DNA of 64,000 bases, from NCBI GenBank assembly GCA_023388355.1, contig JAEWGI010000029.1:1-64000 (forward strand). Reading direction: 5' to 3'. This DNA comes from Pseudomonadota bacterium. Lineage in GTDB: Bacteria; Pseudomonadota; Gammaproteobacteria; Xanthomonadales; Xanthomonadaceae. Shown here in pieces: positions 1 through 8,660 of this stretch (position 1 is its first letter; each line of letters begins with the position of its first letter). The notes under the pieces were generated by a model that was given only the letters and a program-made list of their open reading frames with translations, was not told the DNA's origin and did no database searches. Position numbers and translations under genes: made by a program.

Positions 1-1045
1 GCCGCGCCCGGCGCCGGCCGGCGCGGATCGGCGACGCTGCGCGGCCGTCGCGGTACGGGTCCGCGCCGCGCCCGGCCAGCGCCAGCCAGCCCAGCACCAG
101 CAGCCACAGCAGGCCGCCGACGCCGAACTTCACCGGCGCCGGGATCGATCCGGTCGAGGACCAGAACGCTTCCACGAACGCGGCGAACACCAGCATCGCC
201 AGGATCCCCAGGCACAGCTGAGCGCCCACCCGCCCGGCCTCGGCCAGCGCATCCACCCGCCGTCGCCGGCCCGGCGCGAGCAGCGCCAGCCCAAGCCGCA
301 GGCCGGCCGCGCCGGCGATCACGATCGCAGTCAACTCCGGCGCCGAATGCCCGGCCACGAAGCGCCAGAACGGATCGCCGTGGCCAACCGCCTGCAGGTG
401 CCCGGCAACGACCCCGAACACCACCCCGTTGAACACCAGCACGAACGCCGTGCCCACTCCCGCCAGCAGGCCCGAAGCGAAGGTGCGGAAGCCGATGCTG
501 ACGTTGTTGTAGATGTAGTAGCCGAACATCGCCAGGTCGGTGCCGCTTTCGCGGCCGAGCCGGTGCGAGCCGTCGGCCGGGTCGTACATCGCCTCGAACC
601 GCGCCAGCTCCTGCGGCTGGAACACGCTGTGGGCCAGCTCCGGCCACAGCTGCACCGCGGCGAACATCGCCAGCGCCGGCCCCGCGAACAGCACCACCGA
701 CAGCCACAGGCAGCCGCGCTGGGCGCGCACCAGCCGCGGGAACCCGGCCAGCAGGAACTGCAGCGCGCGCCGCCACGACACCGGCGGCGCGCGGTAGAGC
801 ACGTCGTGGCCACGCTGCATCAGCGCCTGCAGCTGCTCGACCAGCAGCGGGCTGTAGCCGCGTCGCCGCGCCAACGCCAGCTGCTGGCACAGGCGCCGGT
901 AGCGCGCCGGCATCTGCGCATCGTCCAGCGCCGCGGTCGCGCCCTGCACGCGCATGCGGTCGCCGCGGCTTCCGCGACGCTCCAGCCAGGTTTCGAAATC
1001 GTGCCACTCGGCCTGGTAGCGGGCGACGAACGCCTCCTGCCTCAT
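1..1045 (-). CDS. SpoIIM-family (DUF95) integral membrane protein, C-terminus cut by window edge
   Basis: The frame is open from an ATG at 1045 down to the first base of the window, about 348 codons. After a hydrophilic N-terminal region of about 100 residues (MRQEAFVARYQAEWHDFE) come several hydrophobic segments. The stretch FVAGHSAPELTAIVIAGAAG is the conserved core of the stage II sporulation protein M family. In non-sporulating bacteria this family sits in membrane-protein clusters with RDD, DUF4129, MoxR and DUF58 proteins, and its biochemical role is unknown. Its start overlaps the stop of the RDD gene by ATGA, so the two are translationally coupled. The missing part lies beyond position 1. 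The family call is firm from the motif; the function is open. Confidence 0.85.
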   Translation of the reverse strand, partial: MRQEAFVARYQAEWHDFETWLERRGSRGDRMRVQGATAALDDAQMPARYRRLCQQLALARRRGYSPLLVEQLQALMQRGHDVLYRAPPVSWRRALQFLLAGFPRLVRAQRGCLWLSVVLFAGPALAMFAAVQLWPELAHSVFQPQELARFEAMYDPADGSHRLGRESGTDLAMFGYYIYNNVSIGFRTFASGLLAGVGTAFVLVFNGVVFGVVAGHLQAVGHGDPFWRFVAGHSAPELTAIVIAGAAGLRLGLALLAPGRRRRVDALAEAGRVGAQLCLGILAMLVFAAFVEAFWSSTGSIPAPVKFGVGGLLWLLVLGWLALAGRGADPYRDGRAASPIRAGRRRAR

Positions 1046-1725
1046 GTCTCGCGCCCCAGCAGCCAGCGGGCGATGCCCAGCAGCCGCTGCATGCCCGCTT
1101 CGCCGCTGGCACCGGTGACCGGCGCGGCGATGTCGGCCAGCTCCTCGCGCCGCTCCTGGGTGAGCGTATGCGCGCGTTCGGCCAGCGCCACCACCGCGGC
1201 CTGCTCGGCCGGCAGCAGCGGCATCGCCGGCATCATGGCCTGGCCCGGCGGCAGGTCCACCGCGCCGCGCGCGCGCGCCACGTGCACCACCATGGTCCGC
1301 GCCACCACGTCGCCGAGCCGGCGGCCCCAGCGGTCGACCAGGCCCGAGGCCAGCCCGAACGCGTAGCCGAACGGCAGCATGTCCACGGTCCGCATCAGGT
1401 TGCGCAGGAACGAGGCCAGCCAGCCCACGGGCGCCCCGTCGGCCGAGACCACCCGCAGCCCGAGCGCGCGCTTGCCCGGCGTCTGCCCGTCCCACAGCAC
1501 CTCGAACAGCACCGGATAGGCCCAGACCACCAGAAACAGCAGCACCAGGTAGACGCCGAGGCCGGGGCGGCCAAGCAGGACCAGCACCATCGATGACAGC
1601 ATCACCAGGCCGATGCGGATCATCAGGTCGATCAGCCACGCGTACGCGCGCGGCACCGGACCGGCGGCCGGCAGACGCAGGGCGACGCCCTCGGGCGTGT
1701 GGATTTCGCGAACCGTATCGAGCAT
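1042..1725 (-). CDS. RDD-family membrane protein
   Basis: This 227-residue protein starts MLDTVREIHTPEGVALRLP. The RDD module follows at about residues 25-150: the Arg in VPRAYAWLIDLMIR, the Asp in the first membrane segment, a second and third hydrophobic segment, and the loop WDGQTPGKRALGLRVVS, which is the most conserved RDD signature. A cytoplasmic C-terminal tail of about 70 residues is rich in Ala, Glu and Arg. RDD proteins are small polytopic membrane proteins; some have been proposed as cation antiporters, but most have no assigned role. It is the first gene of a coupled pair with the SpoIIM-like gene (ATGA overlap at 1042-1045), and presumably of a longer operon running off the window. 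Confidence 0.88.
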   Translation of the reverse strand: MLDTVREIHTPEGVALRLPAAGPVPRAYAWLIDLMIRIGLVMLSSMVLVLLGRPGLGVYLVLLFLVVWAYPVLFEVLWDGQTPGKRALGLRVVSADGAPVGWLASFLRNLMRTVDMLPFGYAFGLASGLVDRWGRRLGDVVARTMVVHVARARGAVDLPPGQAMMPAMPLLPAEQAAVVALAERAHTLTQERREELADIAAPVTGASGEAGMQRLLGIARWLLGRET

Positions 1726-1782
1726 CAGCCGGTCGCCGCGATGCGCGTGGCCGGAGCCATGGCGGCCTCCACCGGAGCCCTC

Positions 1783-1847
1783 GTGGGAGCGGCCCTGGCC
1801 GCGATCGGGACACCCTCCTGGTGCATCGCGCGCGAGCGCGCTCCCAC
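1783..1847. repeat. Imperfect palindromic intergenic repeat, GTGGGAGCG type
   Basis: The arms GTGGGAGCG (1783-1791) and CGCTCCCAC (1839-1847) face each other across about 47 bp in the gap between the RDD gene and the carbonic anhydrase gene. The same arm sequence occurs at 46242 and 46317-46331, so this is a member of a dispersed REP-like family. No T-tract follows, so a terminator role is unlikely. Confidence 0.6.
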
Positions 1848-1924
1848 TCGAGATGACACGCCCCGTTCCCCCTGTCCGTCGTCTCGACGCCCGTGCACGG
1901 GGCTACTGTACGCGAGCGCCCAGT

Positions 1925-2485
1925 TCAGAGGGAGGCGGCGTCGAGCAGGTAGTCGTCCTTGAGCCGCACGTAGTGCTGCGCGCTGTAGTACAGGCCTTCG
2001 ATCTGCGCGTCGTCGAGCTTGCGCACCAGCCGCGCCGGATTGCCCAGCCACAGCTCGCCCTCGCCGACCACCTTGCCCGGCGACACCAGGGCATTGGCGC
2101 CGACGAAGCCGTGCTTCTTCACCACCGCGCCGTCCATCACCACCGCGCCCATGCCGATCAGGCAGGCGTCCTCGATCCGGCAGGCGTGGATGATCGCGCG
2201 GTGGCCGATGGTGACGTCCTCGCCGATCACGGTGGCGAAACCGCCGTCCTTCAGGTGCGGGCCGTCGTGGCTGACGTGGATCACCACCCCATCCTGGATG
2301 TTGCTGCGCGCGCCGATGCGGATGTAGTTGACGTCGCCGCGGACCACGGTCATCGGCCAGATCGAGACGTCGTCGCCCAGCACCACGTCGCCGATCACCT
2401 CGGCCGAGGGGTCGATGTAGACCCGCTGGCCGATCTCGGGCAGGCGGCCGCGGTAGGGGCGCAGGCGGGAAGGCATCGGAGTCAT
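1925..2485 (-). CDS. Gamma-class carbonic anhydrase / hexapeptide-repeat protein (YrdA-like)
   Basis: The protein has 186 residues and forms a left-handed beta-helix. Repeating turns such as IGDVVLGDDVSIWP, IRIGARSNIQDG and VTIGHRAIIHAC are visible from residue 25 to 145. The gamma-carbonic-anhydrase residues are present: R49-G-D51, Q64, and histidines 70, 95 and 100. The last two keep the five-residue spacing of the metal site, so zinc or iron binding by a trimer is expected. Many members of this YrdA/PaaY/CaiE group show little carbonic anhydrase activity, so the reaction is an inference. ATG codons at 2485 and 2476 are both possible starts. A TACAAT hexamer lies only a few bases upstream of 2485, suggesting a very short leader. 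It is divergent from the aldehyde dehydrogenase gene. Confidence 0.85.
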   Translation of the reverse strand: MTPMPSRLRPYRGRLPEIGQRVYIDPSAEVIGDVVLGDDVSIWPMTVVRGDVNYIRIGARSNIQDGVVIHVSHDGPHLKDGGFATVIGEDVTIGHRAIIHACRIEDACLIGMGAVVMDGAVVKKHGFVGANALVSPGKVVGEGELWLGNPARLVRKLDDAQIEGLYYSAQHYVRLKDDYLLDAASL

Positions 2486-2534
2486 GCGCCCATTGTAGTG
2501 CCTGCACCCGCGCCGGCCCGTCTACACTGGCCCG
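2486..2534. promoter_or_regulatory. Divergent promoter region between the carbonic anhydrase and aldehyde dehydrogenase genes
   Basis: This 49-bp gap holds a TACAAT hexamer on the minus strand (2492-2497) and a TACACT hexamer on the plus strand (2523-2528). Each lies only 6-7 bases from the start codon it faces. No good -35 box is seen. If these are real -10 boxes, both transcripts have almost no leader. This is inference from sequence only. Confidence 0.35.
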
Positions 2535-3950
2535 ATGCAGCCCGTCGCGGACACCCAGCCGGCCGATCTGGCGCCGACCCTGGCGCGGCTGCGCGCCGCC
2601 TGGCAGGCCGCGCGGCCCGGGCTGGACCAGCGCCGCGACGACCTGCAGCGGCTGCGCGCCGCGCTCAAGGTCCGGCTGCCGGAGATGGCCGACGCGATCT
2701 CGGCCGACTTCGGCCACCGCTCCCGGCACGAGTCGCTGATCGCCGACGGCATGACCGTGCTGACCGAACTCGACCACCTGCGCCGCCGCCTGCGCGGCTG
2801 GATGCGGCCGCGGCGGGTGGCCACGGGCTGGCGCTTCTGGCCGGCGCGAGCGCAGCTGCGCAGCGAGCCGCTGGGCGTGGTCGGGGTGATCTCGCCCTGG
2901 AACTATCCGGTCAACCTGGCCCTGGTCCCGCTGGCGACCGCGATCGCCGCCGGCAACCACGTCTTCCTCAAGCCGTCCGAGCACACTCCGCGCAGCGCGG
3001 CCTTCCTGCGCTCGCTGCTGGCCGGGGCGTTTCCCGGCGACCGGGTGGCGGTGGCCACCGGCGATGCGGACGTGGCGGCCGCGTTTGCCGCGCTGCCGTT
3101 CGACCACCTGGTGTTCACCGGCTCGACCGCGGTCGGGCGCAAGGTGATGGCCGCCGCCGCCGCCAACCTCACGCCGCTGACCCTGGAGCTGGGCGGCAAG
3201 TCGCCCGCGATCGTGTGCGCCGACGCGCCGCTCGACCGGGTGGCCGCGCGCCTGGCCACCGGCAAGTGGTTCAACGCCGGCCAGACCTGCATCGCCCCGG
3301 ACTACGTGCTGCTGGTGGGCGATGCCGCGCGCCGCGACGCGCTGGTGCAGGCGCTGCGCGGCGAGGTGGTCGCGCGCTACGGCGACCTGGACGACGCCGG
3401 CGACTACACCCGGATCATCAACGACGCCGCCTTCGCGCGCCTGCAGGGGCATCTGGACGACGCCCGCGCGCGCGGCCTCCAGGTGCTGCCCCTGGCCTCC
3501 GCGCACGACCCGCAGCGGCGCCTGTTCGCGCCGACCCTGGTGCTCGAACCCGGCGACGACGCCAGCCTGATGCAGGAGGAGATCTTCGGCCCGATCCTGC
3601 CGATCCGCAGCGTGGACTCGCTCGATGCCGCGATCGCCGAGGTCAACCGGCGCGAGCGCCCGCTGGCGCTGTATCCCTTCAGCGAGGACCGCGCCGGCGT
3701 CGAGCGGATCCTGCGCGCGACCCTGGCCGGCGGCGTCACCGTCAACGACACCCTGCTGCACTTCGGCGTCAACGCCCTGCCCTTCGGCGGGGTCGGCGCC
3801 AGCGGCATGGGCGCCTACCACGGCCGCGCGGGCTTCGACGCGATGAGCAAGCAGCTGCCGGTGCTGTGGCAGGCGCGCCGCGCCGGCAGCGACCTGCTCA
3901 GGCCGCCGTATGCCCGCGTCGCCCGCTTCATCGACTTCCTCCTGCGCTGA
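2535..3950 (+). CDS. Coniferyl-aldehyde-type dehydrogenase (class 3 aldehyde dehydrogenase)
   Basis: A 471-residue NAD(P)-dependent aldehyde dehydrogenase. Motifs in order are PWNYPVNLAL (cofactor-binding loop), FTGSTAVGRKV (Rossmann turn), the general base E218 in LELGGKSP, and the catalytic cysteine C252 in FNAGQTCIAPDY. The late motif EEIFGPILPI is also present. Length and motif variants fit the group annotated as coniferyl aldehyde dehydrogenase (calB-like), which also includes ALDH3-type fatty aldehyde enzymes. The true substrate may therefore be any medium or aromatic aldehyde. No lignin or ferulate catabolic genes are nearby, which argues against a dedicated pathway. The following gene starts 4 bp after its stop, so they are probably co-transcribed. 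Confidence 0.88.
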   Translation: MQPVADTQPADLAPTLARLRAAWQAARPGLDQRRDDLQRLRAALKVRLPEMADAISADFGHRSRHESLIADGMTVLTELDHLRRRLRGWMRPRRVATGWRFWPARAQLRSEPLGVVGVISPWNYPVNLALVPLATAIAAGNHVFLKPSEHTPRSAAFLRSLLAGAFPGDRVAVATGDADVAAAFAALPFDHLVFTGSTAVGRKVMAAAAANLTPLTLELGGKSPAIVCADAPLDRVAARLATGKWFNAGQTCIAPDYVLLVGDAARRDALVQALRGEVVARYGDLDDAGDYTRIINDAAFARLQGHLDDARARGLQVLPLASAHDPQRRLFAPTLVLEPGDDASLMQEEIFGPILPIRSVDSLDAAIAEVNRRERPLALYPFSEDRAGVERILRATLAGGVTVNDTLLHFGVNALPFGGVGASGMGAYHGRAGFDAMSKQLPVLWQARRAGSDLLRPPYARVARFIDFLLR

Positions 3951-3954
3951 CGCC

Positions 3955-4872
3955 ATGACCGAGCCGCCACCGGCTGAACTGACCGGGGACGAAATCCAGC
4001 TTCGCGACAGCCTGCCGCGCCCACCGGCGGTGCAAAACATCGCCACCACCGGGACGTGGATCGTGCAGTGGCGCCGCGAGCACGGCCCGCGGCCCGGGAT
4101 CGCGCTGCATCGCTGGCTGGAAGGCCGGCATCCGGGCTGGTCGCGGCTGGTCGACTGCCAGGGCCGGACCGACGTGGTGTCCGCGATCAAGGCCGCGACC
4201 TGGCTGGCGCGCGACGGCAAGGCCAGCCCGATCCTGCACCTGGACGCCGAGTGCGACGCCGAAGGCCTGTCCGGCCCCGGCCGCGACGGCGGCAGCGAAC
4301 GCGTCCTGTGGCGGGAGCTGGTCCCGCACCTGGCCCGGCTCAACCTCGCCTCCCGCTGCAACCTGGTGCTGGTGTGCGCGGCCGGCGAGGGCGTGGCCGC
4401 GCGGCTGGCGGCCGCCGCCACCGATCGCAGCCCCTGCGTGGCGTTGATCGCGCCGGCAACCGCCGTCCCGCCGCCGCCGGCGCAGTGGCTGATCGCCACC
4501 CAGCGCCTGTACCGCTCCTGGCACAACGGCCAGCCGGGGCTGGAGGACGCCTCGCAGGCGCTGGCGCCGCTGCGGATGGAGGCGCTGTCGATGCCGGCAA
4601 GGCTGCACGAGCACCTGCTGTCGCGCCTGCTCGCGGCCACCCGCCCGGGAAGCGCCAGCCGCGCCGACGGCGCCGCGGCGTTCCTGGCCGCCCTGCGCGG
4701 CGGCGGTGCCGATTCCCGGACCGACCTGCGCTGGCAGGCGCTGCCACGGCAGCTGCAGCGGCACTGGCGCGGCCTGTTCATGGTCGAGCTGTACAGCGAA
4801 AACCTGTACCGCTTCGATGTCGACCTCAAGACCGCGGCCTGGCGTATCCTGCAGGCGCGCGGCCTGGCCTGA
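3955..4872 (+). CDS. Unknown protein with degenerate caspase-like (CHAT-type) core
   Basis: The start chosen is the ATG at 3955 (MTEPPPAELTGDEI), just after the dehydrogenase stop, giving 305 residues; an upstream ATG at 3910 would lie inside that gene. Residues of about 75-160 read ILHLDAECDAEGL, then a Trp-Leu spacer, then NLASRCNLVLVCAAGEG. This resembles the layout of bacterial caspase-like/CHAT domains, where a strand ends in His-Gly and the next one ends in the catalytic Cys. Here the expected His-Gly is Glu-Cys and no clear catalytic pair remains, so it may be a dead peptidase or only a distant fold relative. The C-terminal half is helical and Arg-rich. There is no signal peptide. Function is unknown; the family link is my inference. 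Confidence 0.55.
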   Translation: MTEPPPAELTGDEIQLRDSLPRPPAVQNIATTGTWIVQWRREHGPRPGIALHRWLEGRHPGWSRLVDCQGRTDVVSAIKAATWLARDGKASPILHLDAECDAEGLSGPGRDGGSERVLWRELVPHLARLNLASRCNLVLVCAAGEGVAARLAAAATDRSPCVALIAPATAVPPPPAQWLIATQRLYRSWHNGQPGLEDASQALAPLRMEALSMPARLHEHLLSRLLAATRPGSASRADGAAAFLAALRGGGADSRTDLRWQALPRQLQRHWRGLFMVELYSENLYRFDVDLKTAAWRILQARGLA

Positions 4873-5139
4873 TCCACGCCCGCCAGGCGCCACCGTTCCG
4901 CTCAAGTCGCGACCGCGGCCGCCGTTATCCCTGGCGAACCAACCGTATCGGCCAAAGCCAATGTCACGCCCCGTGCCCCGCTCCAGGCGAGGGTTTCCGT
5001 CGCGCACCCGGTCGTGTTGCCGGTATGCGCCTGCGCGCGCGCTTCCCGCCGGCGTATGCTCGGGCCAGGCATGCAGCGACCGCCGCGGGGCCGCGGATGC
5101 AGCGGGACCGGACTGCCGCAGCGGGTGGAGGGCCGGGCG

Positions 5140-7314
5140 ATGAACAAGCGCACGAGCGGACACGACCTCGACATCCCGGGGCCGGCCATCGAACCCGGCG
5201 CGCTGGACCAGATCGCGATCCGCAACCTGCTCGACGCGGCCGACGAGGTCATCTACTTCAAGGACCTGCACAGCCGCTTCATCCGGGTCAGCCTCGGCAT
5301 GTGCCTGAAGCACCAGATCAGCCAGGAGCAGATCCACCTGCTCACCGACTTCGACCTGTTCGCCGACGACCACGCCGCGGCCGCGCTCGCCGACGAGCAG
5401 ATGATCATCCGCACCGGCGAGCCGATCCTCGACCTGGAGGAATGCGAGAGCTTCGTCGACAGGCCCACCCGATGGGTCTCGACCAGCAAGTTCCCGCTGC
5501 GCGACCTGGACGGCAACATCATCGGCACCTTCGGCATCTCGCGCGACATCACCCGCCGGGTGGTGGCCGAACAGGCGATGGAGCGGCTGGCCGAACGCTC
5601 GGCCGCCGCCAGCGCCGAGCTGGCCCGGGTCGAGGCGCAGCTGCGCGCGGTGCTCAACGGCTCCTCGGACGCGATCGCGCAGTACGCGCCCGACCTGCGC
5701 TACCGCTACATCAACCCGGCCGGCGTTCGGCTGCGCGGAAAGAGCCTGGACGAGATCATCGGGTTCACCGACCGCGAGGTCGGGGCGGACATGCCGGGAC
5801 TCGACACCTGGGAATCGACGCTGCGCCACGTGCTGGACACCGGCATCCCGCGCGAGCACGAGTTCTCGATGAGCCTGCCCGACGGCAGGGAGGGCTGGTT
5901 CCACACCACCGTGTCGCCGGAAACCGACCTGGCCGGCGCGGTGGTCGGCGTGCTCAGCTCCACCCGCGACATCACCCAGGCCAAGCTGGCCGAGCGCGCG
6001 CTGGCCCACCAGGCCATGCACGACCCGGTGACCGGACTGGCCAACCGCTACCTGCTGATGGACCGCCTCGGCCAGGCGATGCTGCGCCTGGCGCGCACGC
6101 CGGGCCGGGTGGTACTGATCTTCATCGACGTCGACCACTTCAAGGCGGTCAACGACTCCTGCGGACACGAGGTGGGCGACGAGGTGCTGATCGAACTCGG
6201 GCGCCGGCTGTCGAAGGTCGGGCGGCGCGATGACACCGTCGCCCGGCTGGGCGGCGACGAGTTCGTGATGCTGTGCGAGAACCTGCACTGCGACCAATCG
6301 CTGCGCGCCCTGGCCGAACGGGTGGTGGCGGCGCTGGACGCGCCGTTCGCGGTCGGCGCCGGGCTCCAGGTGCGGCTGTCGGCCAGCGTCGGCGTGGCGC
6401 TCACCTCCGATCCTTCCGCGCGCCCCGGCGACCTGCTGCGCGACGCGGATACGGCGATGTACCGGGTCAAGCAGCACGGCCGCAACGGCTTCCACATCTT
6501 CGACGCCTCGGCGGACGGCGAGGGCGACGACCACCTGCAGCTGGCGGCCGACCTCCAGCACGCGGTCGACCGCGGCCAGTTCGCGCTCGCCTACCAGCCG
6601 CTGCTGTCGCTGACCGACCAGCGCCTGCTCGGCTTCGAGGCGCTGCTGCGCTGGCACCATCCCCTCCGCGGCACCCTGCTGCCGGGCGAGTTCCTGCCCG
6701 TCGCCGAACGCATGGGGCTGATGGGGCAGATCGGCGGCTGGGTGCTCGACGCCGCCTGCGCCCGCCTCGCCGCCTGGTCGGTCGACCCGGCCGCACCGGG
6801 CGGCGGCGCGCCGCTGAGCATGGCGGTCAACGTGTCCGGCAGCCAGCTGCGCAGCGGCAGCTTCATCGACCAGGTGCGTGGCGCGCTCCAGACCCACGGC
6901 GTCGTCCCGTCGTCGCTGCGCCTGGAAATCAGCGAGCGCGAACTGGTCCACGACGATCCGCGGGTGGAAGCCGCGCTGGGCCACCTGGGCAGCATCGGCG
7001 TGCAGCTGGCGGTGGACGACTTCGGCGCCTCGGTGACCTCGCTGGCGCGACTGCCGCGGATTCCGGTGAGCGTGGTCAAGCTGGCGCGCTTCGCCGACCT
7101 CGGCCAGCGCGAAGTGGTGGCGGCGGTGATCGCCACCGCCCATGGCCTGGGCATGAGCGTGGTCGGCGGCGGCATCGAGGATGCCGAACAGCTGGCCCAG
7201 CTCAGCGCGCTGGCCTGCGACGACGGCCAGGGCTTCCTGCTCGGCCGGCCGCTGGACGAATCGGCAGCCGAGCATCTGCTGCGCGGCGGACCCGCGCTGG
7301 CGCAGACCCTCTAG
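5140..7314 (+). CDS. PAS-PAS-GGDEF-EAL cyclic-di-GMP signalling protein
   Basis: The start at 5140 (MNKRTSGHDLD) is preceded by GGAG at about 10 nt, giving 724 residues with no membrane segment. Two PAS domains occupy about residues 20-160 and 165-290 (FGISRDITRRVV and LSSTRDITQAKL end them). The diguanylate cyclase domain has an intact GGDEF (371-375) and an RRDD product-inhibition site just before it. The EAL domain begins at E500 (FEALLRW). It keeps NVSGSQL, the Glu of EISE, and the Asp pair in VDDFG. However, loop 6 reads DDFGASVTSL instead of DDFGTGYSS, and the Glu of the usual EGVE is Gly (GGGIE). The phosphodiesterase half may therefore be weak or regulatory, while cyclase activity looks intact. 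It stands alone, and the PAS ligand is unknown. Confidence 0.9.
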   Translation: MNKRTSGHDLDIPGPAIEPGALDQIAIRNLLDAADEVIYFKDLHSRFIRVSLGMCLKHQISQEQIHLLTDFDLFADDHAAAALADEQMIIRTGEPILDLEECESFVDRPTRWVSTSKFPLRDLDGNIIGTFGISRDITRRVVAEQAMERLAERSAAASAELARVEAQLRAVLNGSSDAIAQYAPDLRYRYINPAGVRLRGKSLDEIIGFTDREVGADMPGLDTWESTLRHVLDTGIPREHEFSMSLPDGREGWFHTTVSPETDLAGAVVGVLSSTRDITQAKLAERALAHQAMHDPVTGLANRYLLMDRLGQAMLRLARTPGRVVLIFIDVDHFKAVNDSCGHEVGDEVLIELGRRLSKVGRRDDTVARLGGDEFVMLCENLHCDQSLRALAERVVAALDAPFAVGAGLQVRLSASVGVALTSDPSARPGDLLRDADTAMYRVKQHGRNGFHIFDASADGEGDDHLQLAADLQHAVDRGQFALAYQPLLSLTDQRLLGFEALLRWHHPLRGTLLPGEFLPVAERMGLMGQIGGWVLDAACARLAAWSVDPAAPGGGAPLSMAVNVSGSQLRSGSFIDQVRGALQTHGVVPSSLRLEISERELVHDDPRVEAALGHLGSIGVQLAVDDFGASVTSLARLPRIPVSVVKLARFADLGQREVVAAVIATAHGLGMSVVGGGIEDAEQLAQLSALACDDGQGFLLGRPLDESAAEHLLRGGPALAQTL

Positions 7315-7500
7315 GAAGGTCTGAACAACGATCGTCGTTCGCGCGAATGCGGGAGGCGCCGTGCAACGGACCGATGTCCGGTCATCCATGGACGCAAGCC
7401 TTTCAACGGCCAGGTCCCTGGATTCCCGCTTGAACAGCCTGAGGCTGTTGCAAGGCGATTCGCGGGAACGACGGACAGGGATGATCTGTTCGGACCTTCC
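7314..7500. mobile_element. MITE-like element with long terminal inverted repeats
   Basis: GGAAGGTCTGAACA (7314-7327) and its near-perfect reverse complement TGTTCGGACCTTCC (7487-7500, 13 of 14 matches) bound a 187-bp noncoding segment. The similarity runs further inward: GTCGTTCGCGCGAAT on the left matches the inverse of ATTCGCGGGAACGAC on the right, making arms of about 40 bp. No transposase frame is inside. The left end starts on the last base of the upstream stop codon. This is the form of a non-autonomous transposable element; no clear target duplication was found. Confidence 0.6.
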
Positions 7501-7871
7501 CCCGCGTTCGCGGTGCCGGGCACGGGCCTTGCCCGGGAATCGAATGCCCGGTCCCGGCCGTGGCCAATCCCTCGAGCCGGGCCGAGCGCTGGAGACTGCC
7601 TGCCGCTGGACCGTGCCCGGCGCGACATCCGGAACGGCCGCGCACGCCAGCAGGACCAGCGCTCCGGTTCCAGGCGCAGCGAAGGCGCAGCCGCCACGGC
7701 ATCGCGTCCAGACGCATATTCCGGATTTAGGCGCCATCCCGCATATCGTGCTTCCATGCGATTCAGCGCATCTCCCCCTGCGCCAGGCAGGCGGAAACAA
7801 TCGGGTGGCGCCGCGGTACGGCGACACACCGGACGGATAAAGATCAACCACTTCGACACGTCGGGCCGCAC
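7501..7871. other. Intergenic region without recognised genes
   Basis: This 371-bp stretch upstream of the exonuclease gene has no frame with credible protein similarity, RNA fold or repeat that I recognise. A GC-rich imperfect palindrome lies around 7525-7555 (GCCGGGCACGGGCCTTGCCCGG). The bases just before the next ATG (GATAAAGATCAACC) are AT-richer and may hold that gene's promoter. Confidence 0.5.
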
Positions 7872-8645
7872 ATGAAAATCGCCAGCTGGAACGTCAACTC
7901 CCTCAACGTGCGCCTGCCGCACCTGGAGCAGTGGCTGCGGGAGGCCGCGCCCGACGTGGTCGGCCTGCAGGAAACCAAGCTCGAGGACAGCCGCTTCCCC
8001 GACGCGGTGCTGGCCGGACTCGGCTACCGCAGCGTGTTCCACGGGCAGAAGACCTACAACGGGGTGGCGATCCTGGCGCGCGAGCACGCGATCGAAGACG
8101 TGCAGATGGGCATCCCCGGGTTCGAGGACGACCAGAAACGGGTGATCGCCGCCACCGTCGACGGCGTGCGCATCGTTAACCTGTACGTGGTCAACGGCCA
8201 GGACGTGGGCACCGACAAGTACGCCTACAAGCTGCGCTGGCTGGAGGCGGTGCACGGGTGGCTGGCGCAGGAGCTGCAGCGGTATCCGGCGCTGGTGGTG
8301 CTGGGCGACTTCAACATCGCGCCCGATGACCGCGACGTGCACGACCCGGCGGTCTGGAACGACGGCCACATCCTGACCTCGACCGCCGAGCGCGCCGCGC
8401 TGCAGCGGCTGCAGGCGCTGGGCCTGCACGACGGCTTCCGCCTGCACAGCGACGAGGCCGGCGTCTTCAGCTGGTGGGACTACCGCCAGGCCGCGTTCCG
8501 TCGCAACCTCGGGCTGCGCATCGACCTGACCCTGGTCTCGGACGCGCTGAGGGCGCAGGCGGTGGCCTCGGGCATCGACCGCGAGCCGCGCACCTGGGAG
8601 CGTCCCAGCGACCATGCGCCGGCGTGGGTCACGCTGGCGAGGTGA
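7872..8645 (+). CDS. xthA: Exodeoxyribonuclease III
   Basis: A 257-residue endonuclease/exonuclease/phosphatase-fold enzyme. It removes nucleotides 3' to 5' from double-stranded DNA and cleaves at abasic sites in base-excision repair. The family signatures are all present: KIASWNVNSLNVR at the N-terminus, LQETKLED with the metal-binding Glu, GDFNIAPDDRDVHDP with the catalytic Asp and Asn, FSWWDYR, and the final SDHAP with the catalytic His. Length is normal for the XthA group. It is monocistronic, with divergent or convergent neighbours on both sides, and the ATG follows an AT-richer segment. Confidence in function is high. Confidence 0.95.
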   Translation: MKIASWNVNSLNVRLPHLEQWLREAAPDVVGLQETKLEDSRFPDAVLAGLGYRSVFHGQKTYNGVAILAREHAIEDVQMGIPGFEDDQKRVIAATVDGVRIVNLYVVNGQDVGTDKYAYKLRWLEAVHGWLAQELQRYPALVVLGDFNIAPDDRDVHDPAVWNDGHILTSTAERAALQRLQALGLHDGFRLHSDEAGVFSWWDYRQAAFRRNLGLRIDLTLVSDALRAQAVASGIDREPRTWERPSDHAPAWVTLAR

Positions 8646-8660
8646 GCGGCGCCCCCGCGC

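Noticed and set aside
3928..7851. Very long minus-strand open frame of about 1300 codons
   Set aside because: It runs antisense to three well-supported genes and has the Arg/Gln/His/Val-rich composition of a GC-rich shadow frame.
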